Of a stretch of 6,040 bases of DNA, positions 1 through 6,012 are shown in pieces. Source of the DNA: CAZZIZ01 sp964654535 (GTDB taxonomy: Bacteria; Bacteroidota; Bacteroidia; Chitinophagales; UBA2359); assembly GCA_964654535.1 (NCBI GenBank), contig CAZZIZ010000202.1, positions 1-6,040 on the forward strand, written 5' to 3'. Both the position numbers and the translations under genes were made by a program. Numbering within the stretch: position 1 is the stretch's first letter; the number at the start of each line of letters is the position of its first letter. The notes under the pieces were generated by a model. It was given only the letters and a program-made list of their open reading frames with translations, had not been told where the DNA came from and made no database searches.

Positions 1-286
1 TGGTTGTAAAGACCTGATCATCAATTCGAACACTTCCTTGGCTTTCACTTAGGACAGAGCACAATAGTTTACTGGGATTGAAAAATCGTTTTCCGCCGAG
101 ACCGATGTATAATTTGTACGCGCTTTCTTTCATACTCCACAAGCGCCAGGTAAGTAGAAAGGGTTCACACGAATGTGCAAGGCGTTTTTGCTCTTCGACG
201 GCGAATACTTTTTTTTGAAAGCCCGCGCGTTTCCAAGTGCCTTCTTTCATTGCTAGATTGAGATCAACTATGTCGTTACCGATCAC
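1..286 (-). CDS. 4'-phosphopantetheinyl transferase, N-terminal part (gene cut by window edge)
   Basis: Probably transfers the 4'-phosphopantetheine arm of CoA to the active serine of the carrier protein encoded just upstream, converting it to the holo form in the cytoplasm. Only the first 95 codons are present; the C-terminal part lies beyond position 1. The reading opens with IGNDIVDL at residues 2-9, the usual N-terminal motif of this superfamily with the metal-binding Asp5. The hallmark W-S-M-K-E-S-A-Y-K follows at residues 50-58, with Glu54 as metal ligand and Lys53 as the conserved lysine. The start is a GTG at 286-284, chosen because it gives exactly the family's N-terminus; the next ATG (248-250) would remove Asp5. 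The GTG overlaps the carrier protein stop in a GTGA arrangement, so translation is probably coupled. A run of eight A's lies within codons 24-26. The length and motif order point to the AcpS/Sfp superfamily, but the exact subfamily cannot be fixed without the C-terminus. Confidence 0.9.
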   Translation of the reverse strand, partial: MIGNDIVDLNLAMKEGTWKRAGFQKKVFAVEEQKRLAHSCEPFLLTWRLWSMKESAYKLYIGLGGKRFFNPSKLLCSVLSESQGSVRIDDQVFTT

Positions 287-540
287 CCTTGAGCAACTTT
301 TGTTTTTATAATTTCAATTGCTGCACCTACATTCAGCATTTTGTCCATTGACTCATTATCGATTTCGATATCAAACTTGTCTTCTATGTCTAGGACGATA
401 TCGACTAGGTTGGCTGAGTTTATTTTGAGGTCATTAATGAAGTCGGTTTTCTCTTCCAAATTTGAAAAAGCTTCTTCATTCTGTATGTATGGCTTTACAA
501 TCTCCTTGAGATCATTCAGCATTTTCTCTTGCTCACTCAT
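283..540 (-). CDS. acyl carrier protein (dedicated, variant N-S-A attachment motif)
   Basis: This 85-residue acidic protein has the size and helical pattern of a type II acyl carrier protein, which carries growing acyl chains on a phosphopantetheine arm. The attachment site lies at residues 37-50 (DLKINSANLVDIVL), with Ser42 as the expected modified residue at the start of the recognition helix. The usual Asp before the serine (D-S-L) is Asn41 here, and the residue after is Ala rather than Leu. The following acidic helix, EDKFDIEI at 53-60, matches ACPs. The ATG shares its A with the upstream ketosynthase stop (TAATG), and the last bases overlap the GTG of the phosphopantetheinyl transferase. 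Sitting between a ketosynthase and its own activating transferase, it is most likely a pathway-specific carrier rather than the housekeeping AcpP. The family call is firm; partner specificity is inferred. Confidence 0.93.
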   Translation of the reverse strand: MSEQEKMLNDLKEIVKPYIQNEEAFSNLEEKTDFINDLKINSANLVDIVLDIEDKFDIEIDNESMDKMLNVGAAIEIIKTKVAQG

Positions 541-1808
541 TAATTCGAGTACTTTTTAAATATCAGGCAGCCGTTCACGTCGCCAAAACCAAAGCTCGCT
601 TTGGCCACTAGGTTTACTTCTTGATTTATGCTTTGTTGCGGTATGCGCTCTGCTGCAATTAATGCGCTAATTTCTGGATTTATATCCTCGCAATTGGTGT
701 TTGGGAAAATAAAATTGTCGTGTATTTGGAGGACAGCGGCCACGCTTTCTATTGACCCCGCTGCTGCTAAACAATGACCCACCATCGATTTAAGTGAATT
801 GATGTAAGGAAACTCAGCTCCTTTTAAACCTAATGCTTCCGACCAATTCTTGATTTCGGTAAAGTCCTTACTTGTGGCAGTTAAATGTCCATTGATGGCG
901 TCGATGTCTTGTGCTTGTATTCCCGCCTTTTCAACTGCAGACTTTATACAGTGCTGTACCGCTTCAGAGTTAGGGGCGGTCATAGTTCCTCCCGATCGTT
1001 GTCCTCCAGAATTGACCGCGCCACCAAGAACCTCGGCATAGATTCTTGCTTTGCGCTCCAATGCACTTTCTAATGATTCCAGTACCAATGCGCCAGCACC
1101 ACTTCCAGGCACAAAGCCGGAAGCACTCGCACTCATCGGTCTAGAACCTTGTTCTGGACTATCGTTGTGTTTGTAGGTCAGCACGCGCATCGCATCGAAG
1201 CCGCCCCAAAGATAGGCGCCGTGGTCGCTGCAACTTCCCACCAACATTCGTTTTGCATTGCCAGCTTTAATGCGATCGTATCCCATTAGTATCGCTTCGG
1301 TTCCCGTTGTACAAGCAGATGAGTTAGTCGTTACTTGATTTCCCAAACCAATCATCCCTCCTAAGTAAGCACTTACGCCGCTGGCCATTGTCTGCGCTAC
1401 TGCTGTACTTCCGAGTCTCTTTACTTTGCCATCATCTAGTTTGTAGACGCTTTCTCTAAATTTCTCAACACCAGAAGTGCCAGTACCAAATACAGTCCCG
1501 CTAGCGTAATCTGGTGTATCGGAAACGCTTAGTCCAGCATTGTTCCACGCATCCATACCCGCAATGCAGCCATAAAGTATACCCGAACTTTTGAAGTCTT
1601 TCAACTGTAATTCGCTGAAGTACTTGCGCTTCAGTTCCTCCGATACTTGGGGTACGCCGCCAATGCAGCAGGAAAATTGTAAATCCTTTAACTCGGGATA
1701 ATAGCGTATACCCGATCTGCCACTTTTAATGGCAGCAGTAAACGCATTAAGACCAACACCGTTCGGTGCAACAACTCCCAATCCAGTAATGACGACTCTT
1801 GGTTTCAT
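540..1808 (-). CDS. beta-ketoacyl-ACP synthase, FabF/KAS II-like
   Basis: A 422-residue thiolase-fold condensing enzyme that would join malonyl-ACP to an acyl-ACP by decarboxylative Claisen condensation. Length and N-terminus (M-K-P-R-V-V-I-T-G-L-G) match FabF-type enzymes. The catalytic Cys166 is in S-S-A-C-T-T-G-T, the first His308 in I-N-G-H-L-T-A-T, and the second His345 in K-S-M-V-G-H with Lys340 just before it. A glycine-rich S-F-G-F-G segment lies at 405-409. The Cys-His-His set is intact, so this should be an active elongating enzyme, not a chain-length-factor partner. The segment around His308 departs from the usual N-x-H-G-T pattern, with Leu after the histidine. The start ATG is one base past the dehydratase stop, and its stop shares a base with the carrier protein start. 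No second ketosynthase or chain-length factor is in the window, which argues against an aryl-polyene-like or aromatic type II PKS with paired KS subunits. Substrate chain length is unknown. Confidence 0.93.
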   Translation of the reverse strand: MKPRVVITGLGVVAPNGVGLNAFTAAIKSGRSGIRYYPELKDLQFSCCIGGVPQVSEELKRKYFSELQLKDFKSSGILYGCIAGMDAWNNAGLSVSDTPDYASGTVFGTGTSGVEKFRESVYKLDDGKVKRLGSTAVAQTMASGVSAYLGGMIGLGNQVTTNSSACTTGTEAILMGYDRIKAGNAKRMLVGSCSDHGAYLWGGFDAMRVLTYKHNDSPEQGSRPMSASASGFVPGSGAGALVLESLESALERKARIYAEVLGGAVNSGGQRSGGTMTAPNSEAVQHCIKSAVEKAGIQAQDIDAINGHLTATSKDFTEIKNWSEALGLKGAEFPYINSLKSMVGHCLAAAGSIESVAAVLQIHDNFIFPNTNCEDINPEISALIAAERIPQQSINQEVNLVAKASFGFGDVNGCLIFKKYSN

Positions 1809-1809
1809 T

Positions 1810-2247
1810 TTACGCTTTCATCATACCCGCTAAGGTGCCTCTACAAACTAACTCATCCTTTTGGTTAAACAACTGCACTTTGCATTTTAGCTTATTGAAT
1901 CGAAAATATTCTTTCACGCTTTTTACTGTTACCTTTTCACCCGGATAAACAGGCAAATAGAAATCAACCTCAGAAGAAGTAAAAGCAATTTGCGCAGCAT
2001 CCAAATCACTTTCGACTGAGTTCATCAAGAATATCCCAAGTGATACGAGACCAATTTGGGCCATCGTTTCGATTAAAATAACTCCAGGGGTTACTGGCTT
2101 GTTTTTAAAATGTCCACGATAAAAAGCTGAATCCTCTTCGAAAGTATAAGAGCCACTGATACCATTCTCATCTACTGTGTCAATGCTGCCAACAAATAAG
2201 AAGGGATCTTGATAGGGTAGCTTTGCTATGATTTCAGTTGGTTTCAT
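1810..2247 (-). CDS. FabZ-like 3-hydroxyacyl-ACP dehydratase
   Basis: A single hot-dog domain of 145 residues that probably dehydrates 3-hydroxyacyl-ACP to trans-2-enoyl-ACP, supplying the dehydration step between the operon's ketosynthase and enoyl reductase. The FabZ signature is clear: P-Y-Q-D-P-F-L-F-V at 11-19 (normally P-H-R-x-P-F-L), then G-H-F-K-N-K-P-V-T-P-G-V at 45-56 with catalytic His46, and I-E-T-M-A-Q-I-G at 59-66 with catalytic Glu60. I start at the ATG at 2247-2245, one base after the reductase stop (TGATATG), because MKPTEIIAKLPYQ is a normal FabZ N-terminus. An in-frame ATG at 2271 would add eight residues (MEANTCLD) and overlap the reductase by 23 bases; it cannot be excluded. 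The dehydratase family is secure. A related function, such as an ApeP-like dehydratase of a secondary pathway, is possible. Confidence 0.9.
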   Translation of the reverse strand: MKPTEIIAKLPYQDPFLFVGSIDTVDENGISGSYTFEEDSAFYRGHFKNKPVTPGVILIETMAQIGLVSLGIFLMNSVESDLDAAQIAFTSSEVDFYLPVYPGEKVTVKSVKEYFRFNKLKCKVQLFNQKDELVCRGTLAGMMKA

Positions 2248-2248
2248 A

Positions 2249-3049
2249 TCAAGACAAGTGTTCGCCTCCATTAACTGGAATTATAGCACCGTTGATCCAT
2301 TTTGCCTCTTCTTTACACAATAGGTAAACTACATTGGCAACGTCTTCTGGCCTAGTCAATCGATGATAGGGATTTCTCTTTATAGCGTATTCCTTGAGCT
2401 TTTCGTTGCCCGGTATCATTCGTAACGATGGTGTATCCGTTACGCCCGCCTCTATGCAATTTGCTCGAATGCCGTGAGGCGCGAACTCCAAAGCGATGTT
2501 CCGACTTATAGACTCTAGTACAACTTTCGCCGCAGAAACTGCTGCGTAGTTTTTCCAAGCCTTTTTATTACCCTCACTGGTGAAACTTAAAACGCTCGCA
2601 TCAGCCGCAAATAACTGATGCTCAAAAATATCTTTTGTCCAGTCGTATAAACTGATACCCATATTTTCTATCGTTAAATGAAAGTCGTCGTTTCCCAAAG
2701 AGGAGGCATTTTCGGTCAGCATTGGTTTTAAATTGCCTTTGGCAATACTGTGTAGCAAGACTTTTACCTTTCCATTTTTACCTAGTGTTTCTGCCAATGA
2801 CTTGAGGACTTCTAAGCGTTTATCTTCCTTTACAACATCTGCATTGAAGTGCAGTAGTTCTATGCCGTTTTCAGATTGTATACTAGCAAATGCCATTTCA
2901 ATCTCCGGTAAATCTGACCTTCTACTTCTATAAAGTAAACAGAGGTTCATGCCGTGTGCAGCTAGTTTACGAGCACTGGCCAGGCCAAGACCACTAGAGG
3001 CGCCTAGTATAACGGCCCATTCATTTTTGCCAGCAAACTCTTTTACCAT
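2249..3049 (-). CDS. SDR-family enoyl-ACP reductase, FabI/FabL-like
   Basis: A 266-residue short-chain dehydrogenase/reductase that most likely reduces trans-2-enoyl-ACP with NAD(P)H. The Rossmann motif G-A-S-S-G-L-G is at 16-22, and L-L-H-S-I-A at 98-103 resembles the H-S-I-A segment of FabI enzymes. The catalytic pair is Tyr168 and Lys175, separated by six residues as in FabI and FabL; classical SDR ketoreductases have Tyr-x3-Lys. The C-terminal part (G-V-T-D-T-P-S-L at 202-209, R-P-E-D-V at 233-237, N-G-G-E near the end) reads more like FabL than FabI. The ATG overlaps the type III PKS stop by seven bases (ATGGTAA). No separate ketoreductase is encoded in the window, so that step would have to come from housekeeping FabG, or this enzyme could act on a ketone. 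Fold certain, enoyl reductase role likely. Confidence 0.85.
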   Translation of the reverse strand: MVKEFAGKNEWAVILGASSGLGLASARKLAAHGMNLCLLYRSRRSDLPEIEMAFASIQSENGIELLHFNADVVKEDKRLEVLKSLAETLGKNGKVKVLLHSIAKGNLKPMLTENASSLGNDDFHLTIENMGISLYDWTKDIFEHQLFAADASVLSFTSEGNKKAWKNYAAVSAAKVVLESISRNIALEFAPHGIRANCIEAGVTDTPSLRMIPGNEKLKEYAIKRNPYHRLTRPEDVANVVYLLCKEEAKWINGAIIPVNGGEHLS

Positions 3050-4095
3050 TTCAATAGTAATCTTTGAGCGGTAAAGCCTGGGCCAAAACTAAGCATCATT
3101 CCAATATCTCCTTTTTGAGGATTCTCCTGCATAAACTTCTCCAATACGTAGAGCACAGTTGCGCTCGACATATTACCGAACTCTTTCAAAACACTTTTTG
3201 TGTTGTTGATGTTCTTCCCTAAAGCTCCGAATAACTCTTCAATGGTTTGAACAATTTTCTTTCCACCGGGATGGAAAATCAAATGATCAACATCTTCTAT
3301 TTTCAATTCATATTTTTCCAAGAAAGGATGTACAATTTCTGGAAAATGTTCAGTTATTTTTTCAGGTACTGTTTTATCTAAAACCATTTGCAAACCCGAG
3401 TTGCGCAACTCGAAACCCATCATATGCACCGCGTCATAGAAATGGTACATTCCTTCGCCAATTATTTCAGGGCCTTCTTCATTTTCATACGAAGACATAA
3501 GTGTGCAAGCACAACCGTCTCCGAAAATTGCTGCACTGACGATGTTCACCATTGAATAATCGTCTATCTGAAAGGTTGAAGTCGGAGATTCTACTGCAAG
3601 CACGGCCGCTCGTTTATTAGGATTGGCCTTCAAGAAATTGTTAGCGTAGATCATTCCCGAAACACCTGCAACACATCCCATTTCTGTAACAGGCAAACGA
3701 ACAATATCCTGTTTCATTTCCAGCTTATTTATCAAGTAAGCATCGACAGAAGGAATCATAATTCCTGTGCAGCTCACGGTGATAATGTAGTCTATGTCGG
3801 TCGGTTCTAGATTGGCATTGCTTAATGCCTTTTTCAAAGCGTTTTCAGCTAATGCAGTAGTTTCTCTTTTGTATACCGCGTTCTTTTCTTCAAAGGAAGT
3901 TTTATTAAAAACTTCATCGGCGTCCATAATAGAGTAACGTCGCTCAACACCCGCGCCTTGAAACAATTTCAAAACCTTTCGCTGAAAACGCTCCTCCTGT
4001 CCACTGAGCCAAGCTTTTAAATAGGGCACTATCTCTTCCGTAGTCCTCGTAAATGGAGGCAATTGTGTCGCAATCCCTGTTATCCTAACGCTCAT
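3043..4095 (-). CDS. type III polyketide synthase (chalcone synthase-like)
   Basis: A 350-residue homodimeric ketosynthase family member that would take an acyl starter, extend it with malonyl units on its active-site cysteine and cyclise the chain, giving for example alkylpyrones or alkylresorcinols. The nucleophile is Cys141 in R-L-P-V-T-E-M-G-C-V-A-G (133-144), the catalytic His275 is in I-F-H-P-G-G (273-278), and Asn308 is in G-N-M-S-S-A-T (307-313). The C-terminal S-F-G-P-G-F loop (336-341) matches the G-F-G-P-G loop of plant enzymes. The motifs separate it from FabH/DarB, which have a different Cys context and no N-M-S-S-A signature. It lies between a methyltransferase (11-base overlap) and an enoyl reductase (7-base overlap), which suggests the fatty acid genes downstream make or hold its starter. 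An ungapped comparison around the R-R-Y at 52-54 suggests the CoA-contacting lysine and arginine of plant chalcone synthase align with Lys40 and Lys43, while the third basic residue is Gly47. Family certain, product unknown. Confidence 0.95.
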   Translation of the reverse strand: MSVRITGIATQLPPFTRTTEEIVPYLKAWLSGQEERFQRKVLKLFQGAGVERRYSIMDADEVFNKTSFEEKNAVYKRETTALAENALKKALSNANLEPTDIDYIITVSCTGIMIPSVDAYLINKLEMKQDIVRLPVTEMGCVAGVSGMIYANNFLKANPNKRAAVLAVESPTSTFQIDDYSMVNIVSAAIFGDGCACTLMSSYENEEGPEIIGEGMYHFYDAVHMMGFELRNSGLQMVLDKTVPEKITEHFPEIVHPFLEKYELKIEDVDHLIFHPGGKKIVQTIEELFGALGKNINNTKSVLKEFGNMSSATVLYVLEKFMQENPQKGDIGMMLSFGPGFTAQRLLLKW

Positions 4096-4798
4096 TTCTT
4101 AATATTATCCATTCGTAGCGAAAAGCCCATTTCCAGTTAATAGAACTTGTATGATTGATTTTTGCCGCAAAGCGCTCTAAATCGGCGCGCTTAAAACCCC
4201 TCAATATTGAAGTAAGTCCATCGGCAACAACCATCTTATTATTGATGACTAAGGTAATCAGTTTAAAGAGGTAGTAAGCCACGGGATGGCGGTGAAGATC
4301 ATTAACAATAATGGCCTTAGAACTTTTTGCTAAAGTCGATTGAACCAGCTCCAGAGCCTCCTCGTCGGTAAAATGATGAAGAAAAAGCGTGAACAAGGCG
4401 ATATCATATTTCCTTTGCGCAAATTCCGATGACAATACATCCTCTTGTGAATAAGATATTTCAGGATAACCTTCGGATAAGTGAATAGCGTAATTTATGG
4501 TCGCTTTATTTGCGTCTACTCCGATTAAATCAAAGATGAAATTGTGTTTCCTGCCGTACTTGGCAATTTCTCTAAGTTGCTCACCATTGCCACAACCCAA
4601 ATCAATAATGCGTAGTCGTTCTGTTTTTGGATGATTGACCAGAACTTTTTTCAGCGCGGAAATAATAAGCGCGTTTCCGCCAAGCCATCGATTTATGCGA
4701 CCAATTATATCTAGGGTACTAATGAGTGTATCACCACTCATCTCCAAGTCGTCCATAATCTCAGGATCAGTACTGCGATATGTCGTGTCCACCAACAT
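4085..4798 (-). CDS. class I SAM-dependent methyltransferase
   Basis: A 237-residue Rossmann-fold methyltransferase, likely acting on an oxygen or carbon of the polyketide ring made by the adjacent type III PKS. Motif I is I-I-D-L-G-C-G-N-G at 64-72, the acidic SAM-ribose residue is Asp95 in I-G-V-D-A-N (92-97), and the post-motif strand Y-D-I-A-L-F-T-L-F-L-H-H-F spans 131-143. A short N-D-L-H-R-H-P segment at 166-172 follows the next strand. I start at the ATG at 4798-4796, which shares a base with the flavoprotein stop (TAATG). The same frame is open to an ATG at 4876, but using it would add 26 residues lying over the flavoprotein C-terminus, and the junctions elsewhere in this operon are all tight. 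The protein's end overlaps the PKS start by 11 bases. It is not of the isoprenylcysteine carboxyl methyltransferase type found with Bacillus and Streptomyces type III PKSs. The target atom is not visible from sequence. Confidence 0.88.
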   Translation of the reverse strand: MLVDTTYRSTDPEIMDDLEMSGDTLISTLDIIGRINRWLGGNALIISALKKVLVNHPKTERLRIIDLGCGNGEQLREIAKYGRKHNFIFDLIGVDANKATINYAIHLSEGYPEISYSQEDVLSSEFAQRKYDIALFTLFLHHFTDEEALELVQSTLAKSSKAIIVNDLHRHPVAYYLFKLITLVINNKMVVADGLTSILRGFKRADLERFAAKINHTSSINWKWAFRYEWIILRNER

Positions 4799-5925
4799 TA
4801 CAATTCGGGACGCATCAAACTGCCGTGGGTGCGTTTTATGATGAAGGGAAGTAAAAAAGGAAAAGCCTTTAAACATAACATTATCAGTTCCGAAACTGGC
4901 CCTAATCGAAACAAACGAGATATAATGTGCCCCGACTTTAGTCTGGACGAAAATTCCTTATTCCATTTCTTTGTATAACTTTCTTCTAGGCTACTTCGTG
5001 ATTCAATTTCACCAGAACTAAACTTCAATATTTCTTGTGAAGCCATTTGCGCAGCCCTTATAGCCATACTCATTCCGTTACCAGCCAATGGATGAATCAT
5101 TCCCGCGCTATCGCCACACATGATAACGTGGTCTTCTACTGGATTTTTGGACTCAAAAGAAATTTGACTAATAGACAAAGGTCTTTCAAAAACGAGATCA
5201 TAATCGGCAAAGACTTTCTTCAAGAAAGAGTTCTTACTCAAAACTTTGGTCTGAAATTCCTCAATATTCTTAAATCGTTTAAACGAATCGTAATCGGCGA
5301 GATAACAAACATTGATGTGATCGTTCTCAACTTTTGAAACACCGCAATAGCCACCTTCAAAATTATGCAGTCCAACCGCCTCTTCTGGAAAGTCACCTTT
5401 GTAATGCGCCTTTACCCCGAGAAAATGCGAAGGTCTCTTAATAAAAGCGCGATTCATTTTCACATCTAAATTGGAGCGCTTGCCGAAAGAGCCAATTAAA
5501 AGGCCCGAGGAATATGCAACTCCCGTTTTCGTCCTAATAGTAAATCGGTCTGATTCAAAATCAATATCTACTACAGTGTCATGTACTATGGTCGCTCCGG
5601 CAGCTTGAGCCGACTTCGCTAATTCCGAGTCCAGCTTAAATCGACTAATACTAAATCCGCCTAAAGGCAGCTTAGTGCTCAAAGATCTACTACCAGGCGT
5701 ACTTAAAACAAAATCAGTTATTTTTTTCGCGCCAAATTCAAAGGGATCAAAACCCAATGATGTCAAGTAAGGTATCACTTCATTGGAAATGTACTCACCA
5801 CAAACCTTGTGTTTCGGATACGCGTGCTTTTCTATCAAAAGAACTTTCAACCCCTTTTTTGATAAATGCAAGGCGCTGCACAAGCCAGCTAAACCTCCGC
5901 CTACAATGACAAGGTCGAAATTCAA
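4798..5925 (-). CDS. FAD-dependent oxidoreductase, geranylgeranyl reductase-like family
   Basis: A 375-residue flavoprotein, first gene of the operon, that probably oxidises or reduces the type III PKS product or an intermediate. The FAD-binding dinucleotide fold starts at once: V-I-V-G-G-G-L-A-G at 6-14 with Glu32 ending the second strand. H-K-V-C-G-E-Y at 39-45 is the C-G-E signature of the geranylgeranyl reductase/group A flavoprotein family, and S-R-F-K-L-D at 94-99 follows. The second FAD motif is C-G-D-S-A-G-M-I-H-P at 270-279, then G-N-G-M at 282-285. The middle DG motif (usually G-A-D-G) appears altered to G-S-F-G-K-R at 145-150. A hydrophobic stretch around 346-363 could touch the membrane, which would fit a lipid substrate. 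The start is TTG, directly after an in-frame TAA; there is no in-frame ATG before residue 157, and this start gives the expected short lead into the FAD motif. Hydroxylase (as SrsC) and saturase roles are both open. Confidence 0.87.
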   Translation of the reverse strand: MNFDLVIVGGGLAGLCSALHLSKKGLKVLLIEKHAYPKHKVCGEYISNEVIPYLTSLGFDPFEFGAKKITDFVLSTPGSRSLSTKLPLGGFSISRFKLDSELAKSAQAAGATIVHDTVVDIDFESDRFTIRTKTGVAYSSGLLIGSFGKRSNLDVKMNRAFIKRPSHFLGVKAHYKGDFPEEAVGLHNFEGGYCGVSKVENDHINVCYLADYDSFKRFKNIEEFQTKVLSKNSFLKKVFADYDLVFERPLSISQISFESKNPVEDHVIMCGDSAGMIHPLAGNGMSMAIRAAQMASQEILKFSSGEIESRSSLEESYTKKWNKEFSSRLKSGHIISRLFRLGPVSELIMLCLKAFPFLLPFIIKRTHGSLMRPEL

Positions 5926-5954
5926 TTATTGGGTTTATTGGAACAAGAAATCTG

Positions 5955-5986
5955 CAAAATAGAAATGCGCATAATTCAAGCGCAAA
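5955..5986 (-). promoter_or_regulatory. candidate Bacteroidota-type promoter of the operon
   Basis: On the minus strand a TTTG at 5986-5983 is followed after 20 bases by CTATTTTG at 5962-5955. This resembles the -33 TTTG and -7 TAnnTTTG pair used by the primary sigma factor in Bacteroidota, with a normal spacing but an imperfect -7 box (the TTTG half matches, the TA half does not in the same register). Transcription would begin a few bases downstream, leaving an untranslated leader of roughly 20-25 bases before the TTG start. It is the best match in the leader, but short motifs like this occur by chance. Confidence 0.35.
5966..5984. repeat. dyad TGCGC-N9-GCGCA within the candidate promoter (possible operator)
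   Basis: Five-base inverted arms TGCGC (5966-5970) and GCGCA (5980-5984) flank nine bases, and two of the four inner pairs also match. The dyad fills the spacer between the candidate -33 and -7 boxes and touches the -33 box, a position where a bound repressor would block polymerase. No regulator gene is in the window, and the arms are short. Confidence 0.3.
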
Positions 5987-6012
5987 GGTCGCTAATTATC
6001 GGTCATTAGGCC

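Noticed and set aside
341..1073. Plus-strand open frames at 341-559, 850-1041 and 885-1073
   Set aside because: All are antisense to the carrier protein or ketosynthase, which have intact family motifs; the serine- and cysteine-rich translations look like complement shadows.
2248..2271. Longer FabZ start at 2271
   Set aside because: The extra residues MEANTCLD are not typical of FabZ, and the internal ATG one base after the reductase stop gives a standard N-terminus; kept as an alternative only.
2352..2933. Alternative frames at 2352-2558 (minus) and 2733-2933 (plus), and a similar plus frame at 4635-4841
   Set aside because: They are shadows inside the enoyl reductase and methyltransferase genes with no domain signal.
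283..4095. Flexirubin or dialkylresorcinol (DarA/DarB) cluster
   Set aside because: Those use a FabH-like DarB and an aromatase/cyclase-type DarA; here the condensing enzyme has the H-P-G-G and G-N-M-S-S-A motifs of type III PKSs and no DarA-like gene or ammonia lyase is seen.
3043..4095. FabH (ketoacyl-ACP synthase III) assignment for the 350-residue ketosynthase
   Set aside because: The cysteine context R-L-P-V-T-E-M-G-C and the C-terminal F-G-P-G loop are type III PKS features.
4799..4876. Upstream extension of the methyltransferase to an ATG at 4876
   Set aside because: It would overlap the flavoprotein C-terminus by 79 bases, and the added 26 residues show no methyltransferase feature; the ATG at 4798 forms a TAATG junction like others in the operon.
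5047..5337. Plus-strand 96-codon open frame
   Set aside because: It lies wholly antisense to the flavoprotein, which has clear FAD motifs, and its translation shows no recognisable domain.
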